64,000 bases of DNA from assembly GCA_032358165.1 (NCBI GenBank), contig JAALGY010000054.1:2480001-2544000 (forward strand). The letters run 5' to 3'. Each line of letters opens with the position of its first letter. Within the stretch, counting starts at the first letter, position 1. The translations under genes were made by a program, and so were the position numbers. The DNA is from Diplosphaera chodatii. Lineage: Eukaryota > Chlorophyta > Trebouxiophyceae > Prasiolales > Stichococcaceae. The notes under the pieces are model-generated. The model did not search any database, was not told the DNA's origin, and saw nothing but the letters and a program-made list of their open reading frames with translations. This document shows positions 1-13,108 of the stretch, one piece after another.

Positions 1-3000
1 GGCTCTGATGCCCCCGTTGCTGATGAGTACAGCACGCGCGCCTGCAGCATGACAGCAAGGACATGGTGTGATGTCATTCGGTTAAAGACTGCGATCAAGA
101 AGCGGCACAGGTGGATCGCTTGCTGGGATTGGCTGGGATCAGAGATAGGAAGCTGGAATCCGACTCACGTCTGGGAGCTCAGCCTGCAGCTGCTTGACCG
201 CCAGGCCAGTAGCCGTCGGCTCGCCCCTGGCTGCCATCAAGTTCTTTGCCTTGTGGCACTCTGCATGTATCACACAGAAGCTCACATCTGCTGCCACTCT
301 TGCTCGTCCAAATGTTGCTGCACAACCCGTACGGCGGCATCTTCAAGCAGCAGACTACCCCCAGGTTGACCAACGAAAGCAATGGCAACACAGCAGCCCA
401 CCGTCGAGCACGATCATGCAGTCGCCGCCCTGGCCGCCGAGCCACTCCACGAACTGGTGCAGCCGGGAGCCGGGCACCACATCCATCTCGGGGTCCATCT
501 GCTGCCTGTTGCGGCCGCGGGGCATGACCGCGCCCGCCTCCGTGGCAGCCGCCTGCAAGTGATGGGTGAATGCAGTACTGGGTGAAGACCTTGCCAACAG
601 CCTGCTGCCAGGTTGAGACGGTGCCAGGGTGCAGATGCAGTCAGAAGCACGCCGCAGCTGCAGCAGCACAGGGCGCGGCAGCAGATGTTGACAGCATGTC
701 ACATGGGGCGGAGGATCGCACCTCAGCGTCATATGCCGCCCGCTGATCCTTCTTGCTTGGCCGCTTTGACCCCGCAATGAGCAGCGAGTCTGTGTGATGG
801 CAGTACAAATACTCTCACAGGTTTGCACACATGCGATGTGGATGGATGCCTGACAGCGCGCTATACAGGTACATGTGGAGTCCAGCAGGTGATAATGAGA
901 GGGTTGCACGACTCACAGGTACAGAACATGACGCCATCGCCAAACTCCTTCTCGAGCTTGCCCTTGGGCAGCACGCTCTTGTTGTCCTGCATGCACACAC
1001 GTGAAGTTTGAGGTTGTGTTCTCCACAGCATGCACGCTGTGTAGCACGACGAAGGTGAACCCTGGCATGCATGTGCACCTGCCTTGCAAGCTCAATGTCA
1101 GGCATGCATCGGGCAGGCGACTGCAGGGTGGGACAGGGTCCACCTTGGGAAAGATGTCGATCTGTGCACGGACGTCCTGCAGGTCGCGCTTTGCATCCAG
1201 CCGCAGGTCGTTGGAGACGGAGATCCACAGCACGCGGCGGCCGCCCTGCGCCCAGTAGTCCTTGATGAGCGCCGCGATCTGGCGGCCCTTGCCCACGCCC
1301 GCGCCATCCCCCAGAAAGAAGCCCGCACGCGTGCCTGCAGATGAGCTGGCACCCTTTGAGCATGTGTGCGACATATGCGCTGGTGCAGACAGCAAACTCA
1401 CATGCGCAAACTTGAGGAAGGGCCTGGCAGCGTGTGCTTTGCTTTGGCGTGTTAAGCTCAGGAGCTGTTACACGCTCACCGTCTGGCAGGTATGGGCCAT
1501 GGAAGCGCTGGTTGGCGTACACGATGGTCTCGAGCTGCAGCGCCGACAGCTCGCCCCTCTTGATGCAGTCCTGCACAAACATGACAGGCGGATGTGTACC
1601 AGACACATGCCAGATGATGGCGATGTTGACACACGGCAGACACCTGTTGGAAGTTGAGACGTGTGTGCTGGATAAGCTAGCGCATCAGGAGGCATGCATG
1701 CATGCTGTGCGTGGCTACACGACGAGCGACATGTGTAGAAGCAAACTGCCCACCTGAAGGGCGTGCTTGTAGGTAACAGGCGGTGGGTCTACAGCTGCCA
1801 GGCTGAGCGTCTCCACCACGGGGTCAGGGTGGGCCTTGCCCTCGTTCAGCTTCTTGGGCCTGCCAATCAATAAAGCCAGGACATTGGTGGCTACAGCAGC
1901 AGCAGCAGCGACAGCAGCCAGCTCCAACTGCATGCGCTGGTCCAGCATGCAGCCAGAGAGACCTGCGCAACCTCAGTGCCACGCGATGCTACGGCCCGCA
2001 CATGTAGATCTGGTAGATGTCATCGTCGGCGTCCTCCTCGCCGTGCGCCGCCGCATCGTCCAGCAGGTGGCGCTCCTCTTTGTCGAGCGCCTCCAGGTCC
2101 GCCTGCGATCCGATGAAGGGGTTTCTGATCGAGAACCCGCACCAACTGCAATAAGTGCACACTGCGCTACGATGGGCCATCCAGCAGGGCACCGCTGTCT
2201 CCGCCTCAGCGCCTGCAGCTGCACGCGAAGGCAACGGGGGCTCTGGCCTGGCTGCTTCTGAGGCGAGAGCACTCCTGCTGTGCAGCTCAAAGATGGCTTT
2301 CATGGTCTAATTAGCAGGGACCCATCAGCTGTTGGCGGCTGCGTACCTTGGCCTGGGCTGCCTGCTGTGCGGACGTATGAGCTGAGGCGCCCGTTCCGGC
2401 AGCCGCTCGCACCTTTGCCAGATGTGCTTCAGCTTGCGCTCTTTTGACCTGCAAGCGTGATATGCCATGTGCCATCGCTGAGGTCAATTCTCCCGTACAG
2501 AACAGCATTGCAAGCCTGGAAGCATCTGCCTGTCGGGTAGTGCACAGAAGGCACAGCCAGTCCGCCGCTTGCATATGCAGCACGAGTGAGACTGCAGCTC
2601 ACCTCCCGCTCGCGCCGCTTCTTCTCCTTGGACGACATGCGCTGCGCATGCTGCTGCGCCATGCGCGGCAGCTGGCCGCCCGCGCTGCCGGCAAGCGCAT
2701 TGGCCACGCCGCCAGCTATGTTCGACGCGAGGTTCCCAAGGCCGGCGAAGAGCGAACCCTGGCGTGCAGATGCAGAGACGACATGCGTTCAGCAACGTCT
2801 GCAGGGAGCTAGGCCATGAGCTGCATCCTCCACAAGTTGCACGTGTGTGTTGCGGACCATGCCGTCACAGCGAAGCAACTCGCATGACTTCTGCATTGCA
2901 TCTCTACTTCACTCCTTGATATATGTGCAGTATGCGAAACAGCACTGATGCTGCCAACTGTGGCCGGTTTCGATATATCCCAGGCTGCAGGTGCCAGTTC

Positions 3001-3251
3001 AAGTTGAAGTGCAGACACGCGATCCTAGATCTACATGCCGGGCGCAGCGTTGGATATGTTGACTTTCAATACCGTCAGAGCCTCACCGTTGGTCCGGCAG
3101 ATGGCCTGCTGGGCGCTGCACTGCTGGCACCACCTGCACCATTCTGGGCGTTGGCCCAGGTAGCTTGCAGCCGGTCTGCGGCCCCGTGCTGACCGACCGC
3201 TTGCAGGCGCGCAATCTGGTCTGCGAAAGGATTCTGTGCTGCGCTGGCCAT
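1..3251 (-). CDS. SBNO: Strawberry notch (SBNO/FORGETTER1)-type helicase-like regulator, N-terminal half
   Basis: Partial gene running off the left edge. Exons placed: 3251-3087 (ATG at 3251), 2758-2603, 2448-2347, one ending at 2002 whose start I could not settle, 1859-1754, 1570-1480, 1334-1144, 986-917, 789-722, 552-402, 260-169; apart from the unsettled one, their phases join. The SBNO signature is visible in order: HPDPVVETLSL, the Walker A stretch GFFLGDGAGVGKGRQ, LWISVSNDLRLDAKRDL, and the Walker B box split by an intron (IVLD then ECHKAKN, giving DECHKAKN). The low-complexity N-terminus carries a basic stretch (SSKEKKRRERE). Known family role: nuclear SF2-like chromatin and transcription co-regulator; the Arabidopsis member is linked to stress memory. 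The C-terminal helicase half lies outside the window. Confidence 0.93.
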
Positions 3252-4160
3252 GGCGTTATCTGGTGAGGTCCTGTCACCTCCCGTTGCCTTAGGCTGCTCA
3301 ACACTCTCAGTTTCTGCAGGCGTCAAACGCAATATGGCGCAAGTGTAGCCATCGCATGATGATCTGTACACTCTTATTGCGCGGCACGGCCGCTGTACAA
3401 GGCATGCGACGCCGAGAAACTGGCGCTGTGAGGCAGCCGTGCTGCGCTTGCTTCGCCCAGGCCTGACGGTCGTCACGCAGGCCCTGGTGTCTTCACTGTT
3501 TCTTGGACTTTGGAGCTGCAGCCCATGCATATCGGAGTTGAACTAAACGCACCTTTCAAACGGAAGCACAAACGCAGCACAATTTGGGACGAGGGGCTGC
3601 CTGCGTGACTGCAGACTTTGCAAGCTCTCTGTTCCCGCTTCGCCCAAAGAGTAGGCACGTGCCAGCGTTCTGCGACGAAGATCCACCGCTAGCCTGCACG
3701 TGCAACGACTGACAGGTGCAACTTAACAGACCAAACGTGTGCCGTGCCTTTTGTATGGAAACGTAGCACTTGGGCACGATGTTAGCAGCACTACTGTTCA
3801 AGGGAGACCAAACGTCGGGCTTGATGTGCCTCAGGCTGCCCGCATGCGAATTGATTTGCACATCACTGACATATGAGTGCATTTGATGGCTGTGATACGG
3901 TGTTCAGGGGTCGTGCAGCGCTGTCACCAAGCCAGCACGGGATGCAGCAGGATAGGATGCTGACGGCAACCCCACATGCGGTATTCAGCGCCGGCAGACT
4001 GTCCAGGTACATCGATGTACCACGAACAAGCAGCGATGCTGTTGCGTTTGCTTCGCTGCTCGCCAGTATCAACTGCACGTACACATGGGATGTTTGCATC
4101 AGCAACAGTACATGCCGCCGCTCCACACTCAGGGTCGTGCATCCCTCGTCGTTGGCGGCA
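3252..4160. other. Intergenic, SBNO 5' side
   Basis: This stretch lies between the SBNO start codon and a decayed plus-strand copy. Short open frames on both strands show no splice-consistent exon chain or family pattern. It presumably holds the SBNO promoter and 5' UTR; no clear TATA box was seen. Confidence 0.4.
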
Positions 4161-5393
4161 ATGTCAAGCAGTCGCGCAGCGCCAGCAGCGGCTTGCCTCA
4201 GGCTCCGCACATCAGCAGGTTGGGCGCACATCCGCACATAACTTGAATGCCCACGCGGCGAGGAGGGCCAAGGGCTGTCAGGACGATGACCTGCCAGAGG
4301 GGGACGGCACAGCAGAACCCGCTCACCAACCAGCTGCTCCGAAGCGAACCAAGAGCAGCCATACCCCTGTCACAGATGTGCCGTGGAACGCCGCCACAGA
4401 GACAGCTATGCTGCAGTTCTGGACAGAACAGTACGTGCTTCTGCCGGAGGCGACGTGCTGCCTGAGCAGCAGGCAGAGCAGCAGGGCGTGCGCAGCAAGA
4501 TCCTCCGCTGGGCAGCTAAATATCCACGGCACGGCACGGCACGTTCATGGCAGACTACATGGCCAGGGTCTACAGTGCAATGGCAGCCAGCGGCTGGGCA
4601 GACCAGGCAGTGCGTTTCACATTGACAACGCACGATCACATCTCGAGAAACGTGGGTCCCGTCAATATGGTGCAGAGGGCGCAAGCAGCTCAACAGGAGC
4701 TGGCGGCCCACCGCGCATGCCTTTCGCCTTCCAGAGCCTCATGATTGCAGGGCTTCCTGTCAAGGTTGTTGCCGCCAACGTGGCTGAGCTGCTGCTCGCA
4801 TCACAAGTTTTTCGATCAGCCTCGATGTTGCGACGCTGTTGAGAAGGGCGCCTGCACTTTTGAACCTGGTTGGTGTAGGAGCAGTGCTCAAGCGCCGGAT
4901 GACGGCCATGCAACAGGTCCACCCGCAGCTGGATGTCGCTCGGGGGATCACAAAGCAGCCCACCCTGCTGCCATTAACACCAGAAACGTTGGCAGCACGT
5001 TGGGCGTCATTGAGATCTGCTAGTGGGCTCAATGACGGTGACCTGAGGGCTCTCGTGGAGGTCCGGCCCGGTATCCTAGGTCAGTTCTCGGGTTGGCTGG
5101 TTCAAGCCTACCAATTAGCGAGTGCAGAGGACGTTTCTATCTCGAGGCTGGCCGTGGTGCTCGACGCCGCCAAGTACAGGGTCTGGCGCTTGTGCTTTCT
5201 TACAGAAGCGGCAAACTATCTGTATACATCAAGGACATGGGTCTCCATGGAAGAGGATAGGTTTGCTGCCCTGAATCCAGACTACAGCTCGTGGCTTGCC
5301 CTGCACCCCATTCCATCTGTAGCCGGGACTCGATCAGTTGACGGTTCGAGTGTGATCATCCTGTGCATATACGCCGCCAGTGACGTCCTGTAA
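4161..5393 (+). pseudogene. Decayed mTERF-like, intronless copy
   Basis: Coding-like plus-strand sequence that changes frame repeatedly without introns. An ATG at 4161 opens a Ser/Ala/Arg-rich, transit-peptide-like stretch. The signal then moves through all three frames at about 4240, 4440, 4540 (next to a CACGG repeat), 4680 and 4805 (a run of five T). The last segment (about 4806-5393, stop TAA) reads LLRRAPALLNL, then LTPETLAARWASLR and ALVEVRPGILGQF. That spacing resembles the helical repeats of organellar mTERF proteins, and the assignment rests on this pattern alone. No intron of plausible size fits the frame changes, so I call a pseudogene or a poorly sequenced gene. Neighbouring genes are intact, which favours real decay. 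Confidence 0.35.
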
Positions 5394-5726
5394 ATACTTC
5401 AACTGGACAACCGCCATTGCAATACCAAGTGCTCCTGAGCAGCCATCACTGTCTTCATGTGAAGATGTCATTTGCACGTGCTGCAGCACTGTATGGCTCT
5501 TTGGTATACTGAAGAAGACTCCAAGCCTTCAAGCATGCAAATCTGCTAACCCCTTGCGACTGCAAATACGGTAGACACAAACTCGGACAATCTGGCGGCA
5601 GAGACAAAATACTGTGCAGGCTGCGCGGCAGGCACTGCACTTGCGCTGCTGCACGCCAGTGACCGTTGATGCCACACATTGGCTGCTGTGGTACGAGTGA
5701 TGGCCGAGCCATGCTGCACGCCAGCC
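5394..5726. other. Intergenic, convergent 3' ends
   Basis: Convergent region between the decayed copy and EIPR1. A TGTAA, the usual green-algal poly(A) signal, overlaps the stop at 5389-5393. Nothing else was recognised. Confidence 0.35.
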
Positions 5727-8432
5727 TCATATCAGGATCTTGTACTTGATCTGGCTGGGCACGCGGTTGACCATGACTCTGCCGTCATATGACAGCGATG
5801 CAAAGACCCAGGGGTCTGCTGCACTCCACTCCAAGCCTGCGTAAGGGCACTCCCTGAGTTGCATGTCTGCCCCATGTTGAGGCTTCTGCAGTACGCTTGG
5901 CAGGGTTTTGCAGAAGTGCAAGGGCTGCAGCTGTCATGCTTGCGAAGTGCAATGAGCGTGTAAGAGACCAGCAACTTCCCCAGTAGCATCAGCAGGCTGC
6001 TCACCGTACACACTCTCCTCGTGGTCTCCAACGGTGTGGACGCGGCCGTTGGGCGGCGGCCGCCCGGGGGCCGGCGGCGGGATCGGCGCCTTGTGCGCCG
6101 CTGCAGCCCGCACGCTGGGCAGGTAGTGCAGTGCGACGGCGGCATCAGCTGTAGGCATACAAGAGCGCTTATCAGTAAGTCGTAAATGGCAACAGGACTT
6201 TGCTTTGCATGCAGATGCCAAGAAACCTGTGACACAGCATACACTGCAGTGTTTGCGACCAGCTGTGCTCGTGAGGCCGCTGAGGTAGACACCTGCGGAG
6301 GTGAGTACGAGGGCATCATGCACGGGGTTGTGCCGCACACGCCACACCCACCGCGCATGCCCACCCAGAGTCAGAAGCGGCCCCTGGTCCGCCCGCCTGC
6401 ACAGGGCACCGCAGAGCATCGTACAACAGCAACTCCAATCTGTGCAGAAAACGGCCCTCAGACTGCCGCAGTGGCCAATGTACTGGCCGTGAATGGTACA
6501 GTTGTGCCTACCTCTGCACCTCTGGCATGGTTTTCAGAGAGCAGATTGCGCTGGGGCGGCCATTCACCCAAACCCCAACAATGCCATCAACATCCACACC
6601 CTATGCCTACCAGAACAGCACCTGAGGTCCCACACGCGCAGGCGCTGGTCGTCGCCCACTGTGGACAGCACGTGCCGCGTGGCCGCCGCCCAGTCCACGT
6701 CCCGCAGCGGCTGCTTTGAGGCGTGGGCGATGCTGCTCCCCGGCTTCAGCGTGCGCATGTCCCACACCTGCAGGCGAGCACCGAGATCATGCTTGTGAGC
6801 GGTAGTGTTCAGCGGCTGCTGAGGAGCAGGTGCAGTGCCAGTGCCTAACCTGACAAACCCTTTGCCTCACTTGCGCCCGACAGGAACCAACCACTGGTAG
6901 CAGGGTGCAGCTCTTGGGGTTATCGTCCTGATGGCAGCCAGAGCAAGGGCAGCCACCCCATCTCAAGAGGCTCGTGTGGCTCGTGAGTCCACGTTTGCCC
7001 TGCACACATTGTTCATGACCTCACCTGCAGTCCGCTGCCGGCGATGGTGGCCAGGCGGCTGCTGTCGTTGGGGTCCCAGGCGCCGCCCGCAAAGTTGCGC
7101 CCGGGCTCCCCGTCTGCCACGCCAAGCATCTGCATGAACACAGCATTCATAATCCATGAACAAAGCTTCCTGGTATATGCTGAGGCTCACCCTGTGCCAC
7201 TGGCCATTTCGTACCGCGACCTGAGATTGCTGTGCATATTGGACGAGGGTACTGCAGGGCAAGCAGAGGAAGAACAAGGAGACGGCGCCCCCTCACAACA
7301 CGCACATCGCACTCTACAGGCCGCACCTCGGCGCGGGCCTCGCCCAGCTGCCAGCTGCGCAGCGCGCCGTCGTCCAGCGTGGCGGCCACGCCGCCGGCGC
7401 GCCACAGCGCCGCATGCACCACGCCCTGGTGGCCCGGCAGCTCGGCGCGCACCTCCAGCTCACCCCGCCCCGGCACCGTCCGCCACAGGGTGGCCCCGTA
7501 GCGGGTACCTGCCAGTAAGAACAGCAGCGAGGTATACGTCCAACCGATGGCACCATGGTCCGTGGCTGTATCATAAAGGCTTGAGTCTCAGTCCATATGC
7601 TGGCAGCCGGTGCAGCGGTGGGAACATGGCAGCATCAAAGGCAGCGTTGATCTCAGCCCAGCCGGCCAGTGCGAGTGCTCAGAGGTACTGCCCTGCTGGC
7701 CCTGTCTGCACCGGCTTTACAAGAGCGCATTGTGCTGCTCACGTCTGCACCACCTGCCCGAAGCTGGGCTCATGATCCGAGCTCGGCGTACACTAGCATG
7801 GGCTTCAGCTAGTGTTTCCCCGCCAATTGCCTCACCGTCGTTGTGCACGGTGATAAAGCGGTCGGCATCCTCCGGGCAGGGCGCGATCGCCCAGATCTCC
7901 GGCTTGTGCCAGAAGCTGGCCACGCGGCGCAGGGTGTCGCTGTCTGCGTCGAACTCCAGCACCTCCACCTGCGCGCGACGGACAGCTGTGCTGGTTGCCC
8001 TGTGGGTGAGCTGGGCGAGGACACAGCACCTCGCTAGAGCGTCCACAGCATGACGCCTCTCCAGCAGCAATCATCAGCACCTGCCAAGCTTCTCATTCGG
8101 CTCGCGGATATGCTGGGAGGATCACAGCCGGGATACTTGGTGTGAAAGGGTATACAATACCTCGTTGTCCTCGCGCAGCGCTGTGGTGCCGGCCATCCAG
8201 CGGGACACATCTGGCTCCGCCGGCAGCGCAGCCAGCGCCCGCGCCTGCGATGCAGACAGTAGCCTGCTGAGTCCGTTGACCGGTACCAGCATGTAACAGC
8301 AAGGGTGCACAGCATACTCAGCTCACAGCATTTGCACGGAAACCCCCAAGGCGTGCCATTCAGGTGTGCGCATGAGCATCTTGTGACGTGCACCTGATAG
8401 CGCATGCCATGTGCCACGCCGCGGTCCGCCAT
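5727..8432 (-). CDS. EIPR1: EARP-interacting protein (EIPR1/TSSC1), WD40 beta-propeller
   Basis: Complete nine-exon gene: 8432-8394, 8244-8161, 7968-7836, 7508-7327, 7129-7025, 6767-6622, 6396-6293, 6148-6005, 5836-5727. All phases join, giving 348 residues, slightly short of the animal protein. Family landmarks in order: an N-terminal YQARALA-type strand, [107 protein letters not shown], ending [13 protein letters not shown]. Known role: adaptor of the GARP/EARP tethering complexes in endosome-to-Golgi recycling. The first exon encodes only 13 residues. A Pro/Ala-rich insert (around the [10 protein letters not shown] stretch) lengthens one blade loop. Confidence 0.93.
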
Positions 8433-9038
8433 CGTACGTGTTTGCTTTCTGCAGGTTGTACGCAATATACGGCAGCCGGCTGTACAATCGGGCAGGCACT
8501 GTTTCTTTGCTACCGTGGGTGCACCACCCTGCTTCAGTATCTGACAATAAACAAGTAGATTCACAGCGCCGTGCCAGATCAGCACGTCAGCAAGAATGCA
8601 GTGTTGATAAGGCAATACGGCCCGAGCTGCCACTTATATAGGCCTCTCCAAAGGGCCTGCATCTCAAGTCAAAACACAGCAGCAGCACGATGGATCTCTG
8701 AGTTGGCAAGGTGCGGCGAGAGGACTGCCTGCGTTGACAGCAACAGTCAGTGCAGGTGCTTGTGGTGGCCTGGTTCTGGCGCGATGCAAGCGCTGATCAC
8801 CTTCTTGAAATCCCTCAACACAACACATGCCGTACATCCCGTGCAGTGGCAGTCATCCAACGCATCCTGTGCAACATCTCAGGCCGCCAACACCTGTCGT
8901 TTGCAGGCAGTGCTCGAAGGTTCGCAAGGATCGGCAGGATCTTGCAGCTCACAACGTGCAGTGCCACCAGCAGCGTCGAACGTTCAACTGTGCCACCATA
9001 AAAATTGTGCAGTTGCGGAGCTTCAGGACAGCAGAGCA
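8433..9038. other. Divergent intergenic region
   Basis: Lies between the EIPR1 start (minus) and the decayed F-box copy (plus). No exon chain recognised; probably the EIPR1 promoter. Confidence 0.4.
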
Positions 9039-10177
9039 ATGTCCGCCTCGAAACGGCCTTTGCAGCTGCTTGAGCTGCCAGGCGAGCTGCTGAGTGAGAT
9101 CCTGCAGCACATCAGCGTGGCTGACAAGCAGCAGCATGTGCAGCGGTGCTGCATGCGGTCCAGACGCCTGCTGCACCAGCCATTCGCGGGGAGGACCTGG
9201 GGCAGCATCGGAGTGCGGGTGCTGCCGGAAGGGCCACACCATATTACGACGATCAAGGCGCTGCTACAGTGGCTGGTTTCGCTTCAAGCAGGTGACCTCA
9301 GGAGAGGTTGTGAAGCAGCACTGGGACAACGCACGTGCCAACTCTCACTAGGCGTGGACACAGCCTCTGCACGGACGTATCACGAGGTCCGATCGTGGAG
9401 GAGGGTGCTTGTCGTGAACCCGGGCTCGCAAATGGCATGCGTGCGGTTCTGCACGCGCTGGCTGGCGCGCTGGCACCCAAGCAAACGCCGCTGCTGCTGA
9501 TGAAGGCGCAGGATGTGGACACCGCAGGCATCCCAGCGTTCACACTCAACGCGCTGGCTGCAACGCTGCAAAGGATAGCGCTGATATGCAACTCTTGCCA
9601 CAATACTGGGACGTGCTTTGCTCGCTGCGCCGCCTGCAAAACGCGGGCCTCAAGCTTTGCAGCCAGCAGCTGCCGCCTGTGCAGCAGCCGCCAGTCATCA
9701 TACAGAGCATGCAGCTGACCAACCTGCAGACCTTGCATTTGTTCAGAACCCAAGTGGACGTTGCACCGCTGATGGCACACGCTTCCGCCCTTACAGCAAT
9801 GAAGCACTTGCACTTCCAGGACTGCGGCTTTGACTTTGGCACGCTGCCAGCGGGCATTCCAAACCTGCCGCAGCTACTTGCGCTCTGCGTCACCGACTGC
9901 AAACTGTCAGCCGCTCACAGAGCTGTTGGACCTCAAGCTGCAGGGCAACCCTGCGCTCACAGACATGCGGCCCGTGCTGGCTGGCAAGCACCAGCTCAGG
10001 AGGCTGGTGCTGCAGGACAGCGTGCCGCTCTCTGAGGCAAACCTGGAAGCGCTGCGGGGCCTGCGCCGCCTGAAGGTCCTTGACGTAAGCAAGCGGGCGT
10101 GGTCCTGGGCAGATTTCGCGGTGCTGGGGCACCTGGTGCAGCTGACGCATGAGAAGGGCTGCAAGTTGATCACATGA
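9039..10177 (+). pseudogene. Decayed F-box/leucine-rich-repeat copy
   Basis: An ATG at 9039 begins an F-box-like N-terminus (LLELPGELLSEILQHI, then CCMRSRRLLHQPF). LRR segments follow in other frames without evident introns: ALAPKQTPLLLM near 9470 in frame 2, MQLTNLQTLHLFRTQVDVAPLM and LTAMKHLHFQDCGF in frame 1, and LLDLKLQGNPALTDM, HQLRRLVLQDS, LRRLKVLDVS in frame 2 to the stop near 10177. Frame breaks lie near 9300-9430, 9585 and 9905. The F-box plus LRR plan matches the array at 27.8-64 kb, so it is probably a distant, decayed relative. A gene with very small introns or sequence errors is the alternative. Confidence 0.55.
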
Positions 10178-10791
10178 GCGCTGACAATGCGTTGTGGCTA
10201 GGCTAGACATGTGAGGTGTGCCGACAGTAGCACTGTGGTCTTGTGGAGGGCCGGTTCACCTGGGTAGACTGCAATTGGGGATCGATGTCAGGTTGCCGGC
10301 CCATGTGTGCACGGCACACGTTCAAGGAGACTGTCAAAGGGCAGCATGCTCACGGGCGGTTTGGTTGTGGCATGCATGCGGTGTGACTCGAGGTGCAAAC
10401 GGCATGGTGTAGCAGAACTGGGCACCACTTACAGTATGTCAAGCCGCATGAGCAGGTCAGGCACAAGCTCGAAATCAAGCAATGGTAGTTGAGCAGCAGG
10501 CAAGCATGCTGAGCAACTGCAGCGTTAAGTCAAGGCAACAGACCAAGCTGCGCTGCACCTGCTGCCAACACAGATTGTTCGTTTGTCAAATACAGTGGGT
10601 GGATCCCAGGGGCATTGCACAGCACAACTGAAGACGAGCACTCGCTGCTGCCACCGATGCAGCGCCCCAGTAGGCAGCACGCCGCTCCTTGAGCAGTCGC
10701 AAAGGCGCAGGGCAACTGGTGCGTCAAGCGGCAGCTGCGGCAATCAAGATGCTGGCCCACTTCAGCTGCGCCATTGATGTGCAGCAGCCGC
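10178..10791. other. Intergenic, H2B 3' side
   Basis: No gene seen. I looked for the animal/algal-type histone mRNA 3' stem-loop after the H2B stop and found none that is convincing. Confidence 0.35.
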
Positions 10792-11142
10792 CTACGTGGA
10801 CGTGAACTTGGTCACGGCCTTGGTGCCCTCCGACACGGCATGCTTGGCCAGCTCGCCAGGAAGGATGAGCCGCACAGCAGTCTGGATCTCGCGGCTGGTG
10901 ACGGTGGGCTTCTTGTTGTACCGCGCTAGTGACGCCGTCTCGGAGCCCATCTTCTCGAAGATGTCGTTGATGAAGGAGTTCATGATGGACATGGCCTTTG
11001 AGGAGATACCCGTGTCCGGGTGGACCTGCTTCAGGACCTTGTAGATGTAGATTTTGTATGTCTCAGCTTTGGTCTTCTTCTTCTTCTTGTTTGCTCCTCC
11101 GAGCTTCTTCTTGGCGGGAGCCTTCTCTGCCTTTGGCGGCAT
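10792..11142 (-). CDS. H2B: Histone H2B
   Basis: Single-exon ORF of 116 residues. It has a short Lys/Ala-rich tail (start [16 protein letters not shown]) and an intact histone fold: [23 protein letters not shown], then [37 protein letters not shown] and a C-terminal helix ending VTKFTST. The AVTKF C-helix lysine, the usual ubiquitination site, is kept. The protein pairs with H2A in nucleosomes. It is divergently transcribed from H3, with 221 bases between start codons, so the two probably share an S-phase promoter. The tail is much shorter than in land plants, as is common in green algae. Confidence 0.98.
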   Translation of the reverse strand: MPPKAEKAPAKKKLGGANKKKKKTKAETYKIYIYKVLKQVHPDTGISSKAMSIMNSFINDIFEKMGSETASLARYNKKPTVTSREIQTAVRLILPGELAKHAVSEGTKAVTKFTST

Positions 11143-11774
<632 letters not shown>

Positions 11775-12088
11775 GCGCCAACTGACGAGGGTTACATCGG
11801 CTGATCAGATTTGGAAGACCAACTCTGAAACATGACAAAATTTAGATGCTGTGCTGCAACTTCGTTTTTGAGGCGCTGCCTTGGGATTTGCCTGATTTGC
11901 CGTACTGTACATTACCACCTGTGACAATTCTCCATGAATCCGTCAAGCTTTGACATGCTTGTGGCCTGAGTAAAGCCTTACATTACAGCAAGTGCCCCGC
12001 ATACTTCGTCCCGAAAACATAAGGCGCACACCACGCCTCGAGGAGCTCACTCGCTGGATGTCATTGCAAATTGATGATACAGTCATCC
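11775..12088. other. Intergenic, convergent 3' ends
   Basis: AT-richer sequence between the H3 stop and the stop of the minus-strand coiled-coil gene. Probably 3' UTRs; no gene seen. Confidence 0.4.
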
Positions 12089-13028
12089 CTATGCCCTCTG
12101 CTGTGCCGCTTCTGCCACCTCCTGCAGCCGTTGCTGCTCCTGCAGACAGTCCTCTAGACGCTGCGCAGCCGCCTTGCATGACTTGGGCACCGTCCCAGCT
12201 GGCAGGCTTGCACCAGAGCTGCCACGGCGCCCGATGCAGTTGTTCACATCATCCACTACATAGAGAAGGGTCAGCAGTCAGCAGACAACTATATCGCAGT
12301 GCACCATGCACCTTCAGCACGGTCAGTCATATCGAGGAGCCGCAGAGCAGTACTCAAGCAGGTGTACCTTCGCCAGGGCAGACCTCTTCCAACATGCACC
12401 ACGCAGTGGCGGACTCCAGGTGCTTACAGACGACCTGTGTGCAGACTGATATCCCTTCACATGCAGCGCCTCAACTTCGGGATGGCAGTGTGATCGCAAC
12501 ACAGCATACGAACCATGCTCCATCTTGCGTTCTGCAAAGGCAACATACGTCTGCCATGTGACGATGCTTTCGGCGGCAGTCCTCCAGTGACGCAAGCAGC
12601 CGGTCGCAGGAGCGGCTGCGCAAATCCCGACCTCCCATTGACGATGTAGGGCTGATACAGCATCCGACCCGGCTGATCACTTCGCAGGGGGCTCTACATG
12701 CAGCCAAGAAAGCCTGTCAACGGTCTAGCGTGCCTGCAGATTGCCTAGCATCGACAACTGGTGCATGAAGAAACGTCATGAAGCTTGAGCACGACATCAG
12801 CATTAGAAACGTACCCTGCAGGCGGAAGGCAGCCGCCAGAGCAGCCGCGTGCTTGAGCTCCGCCGTCAGGTCCAGCAGTTGGGAGCAGGCGGCCAGCAGC
12901 TTGGCGGACAGCGTGTCCAAACCCGTGCGGTCTGCCTCTGCTGTGTCACTTGCTTGTGCCGAGGCGACCAGCCGCACGAAGGTGTCCACCAATGTGTCGA
13001 TGTGCGACGTGAGCTGCGCCTGGGACAT
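12089..13028 (-). CDS. Small coiled-coil protein, possibly Mediator subunit MED22
   Basis: Four exons whose phases close exactly: 13028-12815, 12631-12549, 12434-12368, 12255-12089, giving 176 residues. The N-terminus (MSQAQLTSHIDTLVDTFVRL) and the later LLDLTAELKHAAAL helix match the helical layout of MED22/SURF5 proteins: two helices of similar length, a D-containing loop and an E-L-K motif. The C-terminus is a Gln/Glu coiled coil (QRLEDCLQEQQRLQEVAEA). If MED22, it would belong to the Mediator head module in the nucleus. The family call is weak and other small helical-bundle proteins are possible; the gene model itself is well supported. Its start lies about 80 bases from the plus-strand gene start. 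Confidence 0.6.
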
Positions 13029-13108
13029 GTCAGAGTGCCTGCAGCGTCATCTGAGTGCCAGTGAGGCGGTCACGACGCTGATCGAGACGACCTGAACACT
13101 TAGCGCCA
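13029..13108. promoter_or_regulatory. Compact bidirectional promoter
   Basis: Only 80 bases separate the minus-strand ATG at 13028 from the proposed plus-strand ATG at 13109. Expression is probably shared, if the plus-strand start is right. Confidence 0.4.

Noticed and set aside
3863..4241. Open frames of 120-124 codons on both strands before the mTERF-like copy
   Set aside because: Overlapping opposite frames with no family pattern or splice context to choose between them.
11775..11900. Histone 3' stem-loop after H3
   Set aside because: No GGCTCTTTTCAGAGCC-like hairpin; candidate pairings were too short.
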